A DNA stretch of 64,000 bases. It comes from Aplectana chamaeleonis (lineage: Eukaryota > Nematoda > Chromadorea > Rhabditida > Cosmocercidae). Shown here piece by piece: positions 33,727 through 46,315 of this stretch; position 1 is the first letter of the stretch; each line of letters begins with the position of its first letter. The stretch covers positions 124,001 through 188,000 of the forward strand of contig JAPDOI010000694.1 in assembly GCA_029168955.1 (NCBI GenBank), read 5' to 3'. The position numbers and the translations under genes were made by a program. The notes beneath the pieces are model-generated. The model had not been told where the DNA came from. It searched no databases and saw only the letters and a program-made list of their open reading frames with translations.

Positions 33727-34057
33727 TTCATACTCTTCAACGCCAGCACAATACGCGCGGGTGTGATGCGTGAGTTTGATTCGCCTGGAGCCACGCCCGC
33801 GCGGCACGCGCGTGACATGCACTGCGACGGCCGTAAGCAAGGATTAATTATTTTCAGTATTGATCCATCATGTTTCATTCCGTTCCGTAGTAATTAATTC
33901 CAGTACTATACTGTACTACCATGTCGGTGAATGCGTGCACAAAATTAGCTTGCTTGGGAAGGTTAAAGCCCAATCTATTCCTCTCCGCCATGCTTCACCG
34001 CTGGAGTATTCACAGTCTCCGCAAGCGCGTTGCGCGCTGGCGTAGAGGAGTATGAAT
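33727..34057. repeat. MITE-like inverted repeat inside the arm
   Basis: ATTCATACTCTTCAACGCCA near 33727 faces its near complement GGCGTAGAGGAGTATGAAT ending at 34057. The same pair occurs in the other arm (39866-40203). No ORF motif and no clear target duplication. Confidence 0.5.
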
Positions 34058-34545
34058 AGCGCCTTGTTTTCCCCGTTATATCTATTCCCTCTTCTCATTT
34101 CTCCCCCTTTTCATGTCTCCTAGTTTTTTTGTCTATATACCAAGCAAGCTCGTTTCTTTCGTTTTATATGCGTTCGAATACAATTCGCGTGTTGCTTGGG
34201 TTTTTATCCAGTTCTTTCAGGTGTTAGTTTTGGCTGGTGATTCGCTCGAGAGTTGAGTCGCCCCCAAACCTGTCACGCCGATCGGATGGATCAAGCGTCT
34301 GTGATAATGTGGTGCTTGGATGAACGCCAAATGCTCGTCATCGTAAAAGGAACCTGTTAAGTTCGAGCTTTCGGAAGGCTCGCATGAAAACGATTGTTGA
34401 ACATTGGAAAGAAGAAATGGGAGTCATGAAGAAGCAAAGCAGAGTTAGACGGAATGCGACCCTGTTGCTGTATTTGGGCGGAAAAGATGCAGGGAAGGAA
34501 TGGGCGGAATTACCAAAAATTAACCGGATTTAAATTAACCGGATC

Positions 34546-35039
34546 TGGGCCCGAATACTTTTTGAAGAACGCCTTATACGAACTTCAGGCCATTTCGCAT
34601 CTATCTTGAAAGTCGCCATCTTCAATGTCGCTTACCACTTTTGTATTCCGCCTTCAAAAAGTTCTTCTCCGCAGCGTGTAAAACATTCGACATTTTTGGA
34701 CTACATCTTTGGTGATATCTGATTATTCATAACTTTTCCGTTCTCTAGCCAACGAAATCACTGTGATGAAATTTTTGACCAACCTTAACTCAGTCTTCGC
34801 AGCACCACTGTGCTCAGAATCTAGCGAAACCCTCATTTTGGATTCCCGAATCTACATTGAAAGTGATAACTCCTCAGGAACATCAGTGCAGTTAGTAGTC
34901 ATTATAGGTTTTTACATAATGTTCCAATTTCAGTCGTTTAGCTATGCAAAAACTCTTGTTGTGCGCCGCCGAACACCCTTTCGCTGCTTGTTTAGAAGTC
35001 AAAAAGTGGCGACCTTCAATGTTTGAGCTCTGCCAGCAC
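34546..35039 (+). repeat. Large palindrome, left arm, inner section
   Basis: Two blocks: B (about 34546-34780) pairs with 36673-36911, and A (about 34781-35039) pairs with 35872-36128. The order toward the loop is the same in both arms, so the inner and outer sections belong to one palindrome. Block B is a diverged piece of the 692-bp repeat unit found at 36830-38570. Confidence 0.85.
34763..35026 (+). other. Open reading frame in arm block A (probably not a gene)
   Basis: 87 codons; the mirrored ORF is 35885-36166 on the - strand. About 79 positions align without gaps, roughly 78% identical (shared VFAAPLCSESSET, RIYIESDNSSGTSVQ, MFQFQSFSYAK). Of about two dozen nucleotide differences, around three quarters change the amino acid. 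No family is recognised. Confidence 0.3.
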
Positions 35040-35871
35040 TTTAGCCTTTAGGCAGCGTCCATACGTTGCGGAAGCGAGCGATGAGGCAAAATCGATTGTG
35101 ATCGAAGGCACACAATTTGCTGGGCGCTCGTGCGCGCTTACGCTAGCTCTCGCGCGCTCACGCCCGCTTCGGCTCGCTAACGCCCAACCTCGCTTGCTCA
35201 CGCCTTCTTCGAAAGAGATGTAATAAGTTTTATGCTCATAGCTTGATTCATAAAGCACAAAGTTTTGAACCTTGTTCAAAACTAATGCTCTTATTTCCCC
35301 TAGACCCACTACGGCTGTCACAAACCATCGTTAATTAGCTGCCAATGAGTCAAGTCGAGTGATTGATCAACAGGTCAAACGTTAACAATCGAATCAACAC
35401 CAGGCAGGAAATGACTGTCGGTGTCTCTCATGATATCGGGCACCCGTCAGCGTTGGGGAGCGCTGAAGAGCGCTGGGGCCGTATGCATATCGCCCCCGAA
35501 GAGGAATGGGGGCCCCGCCACGGGGGATGGGGACCCGGCGGGGGTTCCGTAATGTATGTTTCGAGAGCCCTCGGCGAGTGGCCCCATCTCACCTGCGAGG
35601 GGCTCCTAACGTCCCCTACTCCGGAATAAGGGGGAGGAAGAGAATTTCAGCATTCTTGAACATATTTTGTCTATAGGGTGCAGTTTTACGGATAATATTC
35701 TCCATTTTAGAAAAAAAATATTCTCTTCTTCATAAATGCAGCTATGTTACAATTTGCAGCTCTCCCCTACACTCAAAAACTGTCAATTAGAAAGGAGAAA
35801 GCAACACCGAAGAGAGAGCAAGGTCTTCTCCGGAGTATCGTCCTTGGGTTTCCTCACACCTCATAGCTAAC
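35040..35871. other. Loop of the large palindrome
   Basis: Unique 832-bp segment between the arms. No gene recognised. It has a degenerate GCTCACGC / GCTCGCTAACGC repeat (35125-35205) and a GC-rich patch (35440-35560). Confidence 0.5.
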
Positions 35872-36911
35872 GTGCTGGCAGATCTCAAACATTGGAGGTC
35901 GCGACTTTTTGATTATTAAACAAGCCGCGAAAGGGTGTTCGGCGGCGCACAACGCGAGGTTTTGCATAGCTGAACGACTGAAATTGGAACATTTTGTAAA
36001 AATCCATGCTGACTACATACTGCACTGATGTTCCTGAGGAGTTATCACTTTCAATGTAGATTCGGAACTTCAAAGTGGGGGTTTCGCTAGATTCTGAACA
36101 CAATGGTGCTGCGAAAACTTGGTTAAAGGCATCGTTCCCGATGGATTGCGTTTTCGAGTTTTCCATATATTATTAAAGCTCTAGTACCCTATATAACAGC
36201 ATTGCTGAAAAAACCGCGGAAAAATAACCGAAAACCCTTTTTCAGACCGAAAATCTCTCAATCGAAGGAAGAGTCGACGGTTAGAGATCGCTGCTTTGAC
36301 CAACAAGCTGACGATCAAATGAACTTTATCTTTCTTTCAAGAAATTTGTGGAGAAAAAGAAGACAACAGTTGTGTGTAGAAAAGTCATTCTTTACGTAGT
36401 CGTATGGTATATTCCATCAATTTCCCCTCAGCTGTACTGTATTGGTTGTTGATAATTTACTTATATGATGGCTGAGAGCGAATTGTGCCAGATGACTGAC
36501 GGAGGGCCGGCCTCTTTTTTTGACGGAATTTGAGACATTCTACCTCATCTATCTTCACAATGAGACATTTTTAACCGAACAAACTATTCCTACGTTCTTA
36601 GGTGGGCCCAGAAAATCATTCGAACCGAAAAAATGGTAAGTGGTTTTCAGCGCGTACGATGCGCTGAAAAGTTTGGTCAAAAATGGCATCACAGTGATTT
36701 CGTGGGCTAGAGAATGGAAAAGTTATGAATAATCAGATATCACCAAGGATGTGGTCCAAAATTGTTGAATGTTTTACATGCTGCGGAGAAGAACTTTTTG
36801 AAGGCGGAATACAAAAGTGGTAAGCGACATTGGAGATGGCGACTTTCAAGATAGATGCTAAATGGCCTGAAGTTCGTATAAGGCGTTCTTCAAAAAGCAT
36901 TCGGGCCCAGT
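35872..36911 (-). repeat. Large palindrome, right arm, inner section with an insertion
   Basis: Block A' is 35872-36128 and block B' about 36673-36911. Between them are about 540 bp absent from the left arm (36129-36672), ending in a perfect hairpin TTTTCAGCGC-GTACGAT-GCGCTGAAAA at 36644-36670. No gene in the insertion. Confidence 0.8.
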
Positions 36912-38570
36912 TCCGAGGAATGAAGATGTTAGGGTGCTCTAGAGTGAGCGATTTTGGAAGTGTTTCCGTGCAATGTGTGGCGAGGAGTGTATTTGCGGGG
37001 GCGTATCTCTTTTGTGGAGGGGCGCTGAGGGGGAGCGAAAGCTATTTTCAAAACTGTTTTTAGGCCAGCCCACGACAGTGAGACGATTGCGGCTGAGGAC
37101 TTCGGGAACGGGCGAAAGGGTCCTCTGAACATGGCCCATGACGAAGGTCGCTGGTGATACCTTGGCGAGGTGGTACTTTTGGGGGTCGACAATTCTGTGG
37201 ATCTTACTTGAAATGGGAACCCAACACAGTTATGGGAAGGTGGAAGAGCACTGTGTAGGTCAAGGCAGGCGGAGCCGGGTAGGATGCCGGGCGGCTGAAA
37301 AAATGGGGTCTAAAAAGGAGAAAAATCGCGAAAATGTGTCATGGGTGGTTGAAAGGGACTAAAATTTTGAGTGAAACAAGGCTGTGGTAGGGCTCAAAAG
37401 TGTCGCAGTATAACGAAGATGCGATTTCGGTGGTGGAGGAGTCCCATTTTTGCCCGTCGGCACACCATCATGAGGTGGGGCGAGGGTGAGCTGCGGCAGT
37501 GGGGTGGGGGCCGTGAAAAGTCGAAGTTGGCGACTATCGAGATGGGCACGGAGTGACCTGAAATTCGGATAGGACACTGTTTGAGAGGTATTCTAGCCGA
37601 TATCCAAGCCGAAAAGTTGTTGGGGTGTTGTAAAGTGAGCGATTTCGGAAGTGTTTCCGTGCAATGTGTGGCGAGGAGTGTATTTGCGGGGGGAGTATCT
37701 CTTTTGCGGAGGGGCGCTGAGGAGGAGCGAAAGCTATTTTCAAAACTGTTCTTAGACCAGCTTACGACAGTGAGACGATTGCGGCTGAGGACGTCGGGAA
37801 CGGGCGAAATGGTCCTCTGAACATGGCCCATGGCGAAGGTCGCTGGTGAGACCTTGGCGAGGTGGTACTTTTGGGGGTCGACAATTCTGTGGATCTTACT
37901 TGAAATGGGGAACCGAACACAGTTATGAGAAGGAGGAAGGGCACTGTGTAGGCCAAGGCAGGCGGAGCCGGGTAGGATGCCGGGCGGCTGAAAAAATGGG
38001 GTCTAAAAAGGAGAAAAATCGCGAAAATGTGTCATGGGTGGTTGAAAGGGACTAAAATTTTGAGTGAAACAAGGCCGTGTTAGGGCTTAAAAGTGTCGTA
38101 GTATAATGTGGATGCGAATTCGGTGGTGGAGGAGTTCCATTTTTGTCCGTCGGTCCACCATCGCCGGCGGGGCGGGGGTGAGCTGCGGCTGTGGGGTGGG
38201 GGCCGTGGAAAGTCGAAGTTGGCGACTATCGAGATGGGTATGGAATGACCAGAAGTTCGGATAAGGCACTGTTTGAGAGATATTCTAGCCGATATCCAAG
38301 CCGAAAAGTTGTTGGGGTGTTGCAAAGTAAGCGATTTCAAAAGTGTTTCCATGCAACTTGTGGCCAGGAGTGTATTTGCGGGGGGCGTATCTCTTTTGCG
38401 GAGGGGCGCTGAGGGGGAGCAAAAGCTATTTTCAAAACAGCATTTAGGCTAGCTGACGACAGAGAGACGACTGCGGCTGAGGACGTCTGGAACGGGCGCG
38501 AGGGTCCTCTGAACATGGCCCTTGGCAAAGGTGGCTGGTGAGAACTTCAGAGTCGGAAACCTGGAGGTTC
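36830..38570 (+). repeat. 692-bp tandem repeat, about 2.5 units
   Basis: Landmarks recur at 691-692 bp: GTGAGCGATTT at 36944 and 37635, GTAAGCGATTT at 38327; and GGCGACTTTCAAG/GGCGACTATCGAG at 36838, 37529 and 38220. Units are highly similar (for example GAAAAAATGGGGTCTAAAAA in both). The first unit overlaps palindrome block B'. ORFs in the units recur with the repeat and show no family motif. Confidence 0.9.
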
Positions 38571-39135
38571 GGAGAAGCTGCGATGTTTAATCAGAATGCA
38601 GGACGGAGTTGTGTAATCAGAAGGTAGCCCAGCGTTCAAAAAAGGCTAACAATTTGGATATCACCACTCGGCTGAGTACTGAAAAATGGAAGCTTAAAAA
38701 CGGGTAAATCACTAAATGCAGCTATCAAAGCTGCTATGGTACAGAAAAATATTGATAGGAGCGTCTTTCGCTCTATAAGGGTTCGCTTTGCAAAGAGAGT
38801 CATCACACTTCACCTGAATTGCTTACCTCGAACTTTATAAAGGCGAATACAAATGTAATAACGCTGAGAACGATGAAAGTTTCGCAACGAACAGCTGAAA
38901 ATTCGAGGTTTTCCAAAAACATCTGTCTAAATTCGCGGCGGTAGTGGGATTCTTGTCACCGCACGGATGCTCCGTGGGAAGAGGAGTTCATTGAATACTT
39001 CATAAACTCTAGCAAACGTATTTTTACAAAAGTTATAATTCTTTGAAGAATTGGGGTTATGGAGGTCCAGTCATTGTGGGCTCTGAAAGCGCGTATAAAA
39101 ATGTCCCCACAGAATGAAATGTATCATCCTATTCA
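38571..39135. other. Unassigned spacer in the right arm
   Basis: No gene recognised and no counterpart in the left arm. Confidence 0.4.
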
Positions 39136-39370
39136 GAATATACTAGCGAGACCTAGCGAAGTTTTCGCTCAAAAAAATTTTCACGTCCGCTAGCTTCCTG
39201 AGGCAGATTATTCTGACAAAACGGTGTTGACTGCCTTCCGTATATCCGAAAGTTGCTGTCCGTATGGACTCTCCTGAGCAGAACTGGCTGCCGGACATTT
39301 ATAGCAGGGCGAAGGGTATAACGCCCTGCCGGTAGCAGGATGTATAAAAAACGTGGCATAAAAAAAGCAA
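39136..39370 (+). mobile_element. 5' end fragment of the Helentron-like candidate
   Basis: Begins GAATATACTAGCGAGACC then TAGCGAAGTTTTCGCT, matching the 5' end of the element at 56643-59069 in opposite orientation. About 200 bp are shared, including a segment translating as CQNNLPQE and RRVHTD in both. It is truncated at the outer palindrome section. Confidence 0.55.
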
Positions 39371-39390
39371 AACAGAAGAAGCCAGCGGCC

Positions 39391-42300
39391 ATTTAAATCC
39401 GGTTAATTTTTGGTAATTCCGCCCATTCCTTCCCTGCATCTTTTCCGCCCAAATACAGCATCAGGGTCGCATTCCGGCTAACTCTGGTTTGCTTCTTCAT
39501 GAATCCTATTTCTTCTTTCCAATCTTCAACAATCGTTTTCATGCGAGCCTTTCGAAACCTCGAACTGAGCAGGTTCCCTTCACGATGACGAGCATTTGGC
39601 GTTCATCCAAGCACCGCATTATCACAGACGCTTGATCCATCCGATCGGCGTGACGGCTTTGGGGGCGATTCAACTCTCGAGCGGATCACCAGCCAAAACT
39701 AACACCTGAAAGAACTGGATAAAAACCCAAGCAACACGCGAATTGTATTCGAACGCATATAAAACGAAAGAAACGAGCTTGCTTGGTATATAGACAAAAA
39801 AACTAGGAGACATGAAAAGGGGGAGAAATGAGAAGAGGGAATAGATATAACGGGGAAAACAAGGCGCTATTCATACTCCTCTACGCCAGCGCGCAACGCG
39901 CTTGCGGGGACTGTGAATACTCCAGCGGTGACGCATGGCGGAGCGGAATAGATTGGGCCTGAACTTTCCCAAACATGGAAATTATGTAAACGCATTCACC
40001 TACATGGTAGCACAGTATAGTACTGGAAGTAATTACTATGGAACGGAATGAAACCGATGACGGATTAATAATGAAAATAATTAATTCTTGGTTACGGCCG
40101 TCGCAGTGCATGTCACGCGCGTGCCGCGCGGGCGTGGCTCCAGGCGAATCAAACTCACGCATCACACCCGCGCGTATTGTGCTGGCGTTGAAGAGTATGA
40201 ATGAAGCCTAAGACAGTGCAGTGCAGCTGCGCGGCTGTTTATCGATACTTTTGCGCAGCGCGCCTACCAACACCACAGGCCAATTTTTCCATCCGCATGT
40301 AACGTGGGGACATGCATTTTACAAACCATTCGCATGCATAATTGGGGCGAAATCAGCGAAAAGGATATTCAGAGAATTTCAGAGAAACCATAACAAGAGG
40401 GTTGTCAGGGGGTAACACAAAACCTGGTGCATCTGATCTCGTGAATGTGACGCGATTACTTCTCATCAGTAGTTCAAAAGAACGAGCGTTTTCATAGCCG
40501 CGCGAGAATCATAATTTCAACACTATCATATTTGTTATTATCCTCCGGGAAACGTAGCATACAACGGACTAGGATGTCGGTAATGTCGTCGATTGAATTA
40601 CTCAGGTTTGCAGCACTAGGCCCCGCCCGAACGCTAACCTGCTAAAGGCGTATGCATAGTCTAGCGGCAAAAGTCACTCCGCAACGATGGGGAATAAAGG
40701 ACAGGCACGAAGCTGCGTAGCTGCTCTTTATCCTCCACTGTGGCGGCGCGACTTTTGCCGCTCGACTATGCGGGGGCCTCAAGTGTTCGTGGGTAAGCCG
40801 CCTGATAGGCGACAAGCCTCAGCAAAATAAAAGCGAAATATACCGAGACCATGAGGTAGCCGCGCAACAGACGCCAATTAGCCGCGAAATAGAATATCCA
40901 CAACGAATTCGCGACAATGCCGGGAAGATTACGCCAAAATCTGCCAAATAACCCCGATAGCCGCGCGATGGACGGCAAGTAAAACCGCGGTCGCAAACTT
41001 CACGCAAAATGTTCGCGTAATTGATCGTAATTAGTCGCTAAATATCCGCAAAACATACATACACGAATTAGCCATGAAACAGCCATATAAGAGCGCGTCC
41101 GCGGGTCAGCAAAGCAGGGTCCAGTAGCCCACTGGCGAAGTTCTCGGAGGGATGACGACCCCACGATAAAGAATGCACGAATAATTCTGGAAAATGTGTT
41201 CTCACCGCAGGTCCCCACCACAGGTTAACAATTTTTTTCTTTTTTACGAGCAGAACCTGTATGACCCCCGTTCCCCCTTGCGAGAGTTTACAACCGCACT
41301 GGACCTGGGGGTCGTTGTTCTCCCAGGGTCGCACACGAAGCTGCGCTGATTAATTTGTCCGACTTTGATGAAGGTCTTAATTCCAAGTAAAGAGCTGTAA
41401 CCAGCGGGGTGTTGTGACCGATCTCAGCGGAGCTACGACCCGCCTTTGGTGACATTTTCGAAGAAAGAAAAATTTGGCGAATTTTTACGAACCACACCTT
41501 CTCTTTCTTCTCTTCTCCTTTTTCTTCTTACCTTCTTGCATGCGGAAATTCAATTTAGAAATTGTATGGTTCCCACCGCATTTTAGCAGATTTTTCTTTT
41601 ACACGGGCAACATTTTTACGACCCTCCACCGTCCTCCACTCTTTGCCTCCAGTCACAACCCCGCTGCACCGTGGAGGGTCGTAGCCCTGCCGAGGTCGGA
41701 CACCAAGATCCGCTGAACCCTCTGCGCAAACCTTATTGAATGGTTCAATTTACCTGAAAAGTACCCAGTGAGGAGGTAAAATTGTCCGATCTGGTTTGAA
41801 ATAAGCCCCAAAGCTGCTGTGTTCGGTTGACAAACAAAACTAGCCTAATTCAAAACAACAAAAAAAGTTCAGTCTGATTCGGAAATATTCCCTTCAATAA
41901 AAAACCTAAATTTATTGCGAAAACACTCAGGAACTCTAGAGAATAGCCATCAAAACCAGAAAGCTGAAGTTTAGTAAGACCGTAGGCAGTTCCTGCGAGA
42001 GTGGCGCTAGCCCTCAGCGGAACTGCGAGCCCCCAACCCTCTGCTTAGTAAAACTTCCGGAAAAAACATTGAAAGATTTTCTCCAAGTTCCATTTTTGCA
42101 AGAAATTATTACGATTTACGATTCCGGAATCTTTCCGATCCCCGCCCTTGATTTTGTCTTTTTGAAGCAATTCTTACGATCCCCACCCAAAATTTTCAAT
42201 TTTTCTCAAAATTTCTCGCTAACCGCTCCCCTTTCTCACCAGCCGTTGAGAAGTAGACAACAACGCGCCACCCTAGGTCCAACGCGGTTGTGACCGGAGG

Positions 42301-42943
42301 TAAAGAATGTGGACAGCGATCGTAAAAGATTCGGCCCAAAAAAGGAGAATGTGCAAAAATGGGAAAAGGCCTTTCTTAAAAATTTTAAACAAAGTTTTCA
42401 TCTAATAAAGTGGGTTAGCGAAAGTTTCGGACATTAGAAAACTCGAGAACTGTGGTCACTAAAATATAGGGGTCGTAGCTCCATTGAGATCGGTCACAAG
42501 GCCCTGCTCGGGGTTCGGCGCGGGGTGGGGAACTCCACAGGGGGATCTGAACTGCGTAGGGGTGTCTGAGCTCCCCCGAGAGACCGAACAGACCTTTCAT
42601 TCAGAGTGGGGGTATTCAATACAGTGCGTTCGGAAATGATAGGGACACCTCTAAAAAATGAGATTTTCAAAACATTTCTGGGTATGGTGATGAATACTGT
42701 TCATCAGTGAATTCAGCGTGATAAAAAACCTCTGTTCGCAACTTTTTTGAAACCGTGCCTAATTTCATAAGATTTTGCCTTTAAATTTAGAAAATTTCAC
42801 CATTCGGAAATGATAGGGACACCCTGCAAAAAATGGAATTTTTCATTTCGAACAAAATTTCCCGTTACAAGTTCACTACATGAACACAACACGAGGACAC
42901 CCAACATCTTTATTCCAATCGTGGGCCGTGGTACATCGCCTAC
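39391..42943 (-). repeat. Large palindrome, right arm, outer section
   Basis: Mirror of 30682-34535. It lacks the gypsy fragment. The outermost 322 bp are the end of the Tc1-like element (TA 42620-42621, TIR from 42622). The match stops at 42943, where the minisatellite-bearing element begins. Confidence 0.9.
42622..42943 (+). pseudogene. Truncated Tc1-like element end with transposase N-terminus
   Basis: TIR plus the first residues of the transposase (MGRGTSPT-like after 42921, here with Ile to Val change upstream) and then an abrupt junction at 42943. It mirrors 30682-31004. Confidence 0.8.
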
Positions 42944-42946
42944 TCA

Positions 42947-45900
42947 GAATGGCGAGGAAGTGTGTCCAGAGTTTCGCGTACTCCTCAAAACGCGCTGCAC
43001 GCTTCTCAAGATACATGATTTCATATCTGTTTTCTTCGCTACACAAAGGCTAAGAATTCGCATGAAAAAATTGACAAAAACTCGCTGTTTCAATTCTCCT
43101 CTCTTGATGACGTCCTGCACACTTCCACTGCGGCCCTGCGAACTTTCTATGACGTTCTGCACATTCCCATCTGGGCCCTGAACACATTTAACGACGTCCT
43201 GTACACCCCTACTGTGGTATTGCACCCATTCCATGACGTCCTGTACATTCTTACTGGGGACCTGCGCTTTTTCTATGATGTCTTGCACACTTCCATTGGG
43301 GTCCTGCACACTCCCACTGGGGTCCTGCACACTTCGGATACGTCCTGCACACTCCCACTGGGATCCTGCACACTTTGTATGACGTTCTGCACACTCCCAT
43401 TCGGGTTTAGCACACTCCCACTGGGGTCCTCCACACTTTCTATGACGTCCTGCACACTCCCATTTGGGTCCTGCACACTCCCACTGGGGTCCTACACTTT
43501 TTCTAGGACGTTCTGCACACTCCCATTTGGGTCCTGCACACTCCCTCTGGGGTCTTGCACACTTTCTATGACGTCCTGCACACTCCCATTTGGGTCCTTC
43601 ACACTCCCACTGGGGTCCTGCACACTCCCATTTGGGTCCTGCACACTACCACTGGGGTCCTGCACACTTTCTATGACGTCCTGCTCACTCTCACTGGGAT
43701 CCTGCACACTTTCTATGACGTCCTGCTCACTCCCACTGGGGTACTGCACACTTTCTATGACGTCCTGCACACTTCCACTGCGGCCCTGCGAACTTTCTAT
43801 GACGTCCTGCACATTCCCATCTGGGCCCTGAACACATTTAACGACGTCCTGTACACCCCTACTGTGGTATTGCACCCATTCCATGACGTCCTGTACATTC
43901 TTACTGGGGACCTGCGCTTTTTCTATGATGTCTTGCACACTTCCATTGGGGTCCTGCACACTCCCACTGGGGTCCTGCACACTTCGGATACGTCCTGCAC
44001 ACTCCCACTGGGATCCTGCACACTTTGTATGACGTTCTGCACACTCCCATTTGGGTCCTGCACACTCCCACTGGGGTCCTACACTTTTTCTAGGACGTTC
44101 TGCACACTCCCATTTGGGTCCTGCACACTCCCTCTGGGGTCTTGCACACTTTCTATGACGTCCTGCACACTCCCATTTGGGTCCTTCACACTCCCACTGG
44201 GGTCCTGCACACTCCCATTTGGGTCCTGCACACTACCACTGGGGTCCTGCACACTTTCTATGACGTCCTGCTCACTCTCACTGGGATCCTGCACACTTTC
44301 TATGACGTCCTGCTCCCTCCCACTGGGGTACTGCACACTTTCTATGACGTCCTGCACACTCCCACTGGGGTCCTGCACACTTCCTCCGACGTTCTGCACA
44401 CTCCCACTGGGGTCTTGCACACTTTATATGACGTTCTGCACACTCCCATTCGGGTTTTGCACATCCCACTGGGGTCCTGCACGCTTTCTATGACGTCCTG
44501 CACACTCCCATTTGGGTCCTGCACACTCCCACTGGGGTCCTGCACTTTTTCTACGACGTTCTGCACACTCCCACTGGGGTCCTGCACACTTTCTACGACG
44601 TCCTGCACTTTCCCACTAGGGTCCTGCACACTCCCACTAGGGTCCTGCACACTCCCATTTGGGTCCTGCACACTTTCTATGACGTCCTGCTCACTCTCAC
44701 TGGGGTCCTGCACACTTTCTATGACGTCCTGCTCACTCCCACTGGGATCCTGCACACTTTGTATGACGTTCTGCACACTCCCATTCGGGTTTAGCACACT
44801 CCCACTGGGGTCCTCCACACTTTCTATGACGTCCTGCACACTCCCATTTGGGTCCTGCACACTCCCACTGGGGTCCTACACTTTTTCTATGACGTTCTGC
44901 ACACTCCCATTTGGGTCCTGCACACTCCCATTGGGGTCCTGCGCACTTTCTATGACGTCCTGCACACTCCCATTTGGGTCCTGCACACTCCCACTAAGGT
45001 CCTGCACACTCCCATTTGGGTCCTGCACACTCCCACTGGGGTCCTGCACACTTTATACGACGTCCTGCTCACTCCCACTGTGTTCCTGCACACTTTCTAT
45101 GACGTCCTGCTCACTCCCACTGGGGTACTGCACACTTTCTATGACGTCCTGCACACTCCCACTGGGGTCCTGCACACTTCCTCCGACGTTCTGCACACTC
45201 CCACTGGGGTCTTGCACACTTTATATGACGTTCTGCACACTCCCATTCGGGTTTTGCACATCCCACTGGGGTCCTGCACACTTTCTATGACGTCCTGCAC
45301 ACTCCCATTTGGGTCCTGCACACTCCCACTGGGGTCCTGCACTTTTTCTACGACGTTCTGCACACTCCCATTTGGGTCCTGCACACTCCCACTGGGGTCC
45401 TGCACACTTTCTACGACGTCTTGCACTTTCCCACTAGGGTCCTGCACACTCCCACTAGGGTCCTGCACACTCCCATTTGGGTCCTGCACACTTTCTATGA
45501 CGTCCTGCTCACTCTCACTGGGGTCCTGCACACTTTCTATGACGTCCTGCTCACTCCCACTGGGGTACTGCACACTTTCTATGACGTCCTGCTCACTCCC
45601 ACTGGGGTCCTGCACACTTTCTATGACGTCCTGCTCACTCTCACTGGGGACCTGCACAAATTCTATGACGTCCTGCTCACTCCCACTGGGGTCCTGCACA
45701 CATTCTATGACGTCCTGCTCACTCCCACTGGGGTCCTGCACATTTTCTATGACGTCCTGCTCACTCCCATTGGGGTCCTGCACACTTTCTATGACGTCCT
45801 GCTCACTCCCACTGGGGTCCTGCACACTTTCTATGACGTCCTGCACACTCCCACTGGGGTCCTGCGCACTCCCACGGAGGTCCTGCACACTATCGATAAC

Positions 45901-46315
45901 GTCCTGCACACTCCCACTGAGGTCCTGCGCACGATCGATAACGTCCTGGACACTCCTCAAACCCTGGCGGTTCTGAACGGCGTCCCATCCACCACTATTA
46001 AATACGTGTCGCCTTGATTAGAGCTTAACCTTCCTAGCGCTAGACGACTCATAGAAGTTTTCATGACCCAAGGCCAAAAGTGCGCCCCACGGACAAACTC
46101 GGTTGCCCCGAGGCGCGCAAGAGGTGGTTCAGGCTGATTTTTTGGTAATCGATGAGTGTCCCACCCACGCAAATGTTGGTACCATTTCATCCCTGTTTTG
46201 ATCGGCCATTCCGGAGATCCACGGGAAAACACAATTACACACACACATACATACATACATACATACATACATACATACATACAAACATCGGGACATAACT
46301 GCTTTAAGTATAAGG
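42947..46315 (+). mobile_element. Helentron-like candidate, copy 1 (5'-truncated), carrying a 21-bp minisatellite
   Basis: Both flanks of the minisatellite match the copy at 56643-58575 in inverted orientation. On the left is a segment with GGAAGTGT and CCAGAGTTTCGCG. On the right are about 350 bp ending in a CATA microsatellite (46243-46283), then CATCGGGACATAACT and TTTAAGTATAAGGA (46315). The 5' end seen in copy 2 is missing because the palindrome junction cuts it. No replication protein is encoded. Confidence 0.6.
43105..45960. repeat. 21-bp minisatellite array, about 136 units
   Basis: Unit forms: GTCCTGCACACTCCCACTGG-G, GTCCTGCACACTTTCTATGA-C and GTCCTGCACACTCCCATTTG-G, arranged in higher-order mixtures. 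Some 400 bp from the left edge (with GCGGCCCTGCG, ACACATTTAACGACG) recur about 650 bp inside (43121 versus 43771). Since 21 is a multiple of 3, long ORFs occur on both strands; none is credible as a protein. Confidence 0.95.

Larger units (their letters stand above)
30682..34535 (+). repeat. Large palindrome, left arm, outer section
   Basis: This section is inverted at 39391-42943 with high identity (spot comparisons of several hundred bp show only a few differences). It includes the Tc1-like right end, the 31005-31133 segment, the arm-specific gypsy piece, and about 3 kb of noncoding DNA. That DNA has repeated modules around GTAGCTCCGCTGAGATCGG, GGTCACAAC and a CTTTACTTCGAATTAAGCCC-type stretch. 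Several short ORFs are conserved in both arms, but only because the DNA is. Confidence 0.9.

Noticed and set aside
36830..38412. Repeated ORFs in the 692-bp units as a gene family
   Set aside because: Open frames occur on both strands at the same positions and change with the repeat.
30682..42943. Large DNA virus-like (Maverick) element because of its size and inverted arms
   Set aside because: No polymerase, integrase, protease or capsid gene in the arms or loop; Maverick ends are much shorter.
43214..45976. Long ORFs across the 21-bp array (and 57023-58370)
   Set aside because: Same effect of a 21-bp period; both strands are open, and frame is kept only by unit length.
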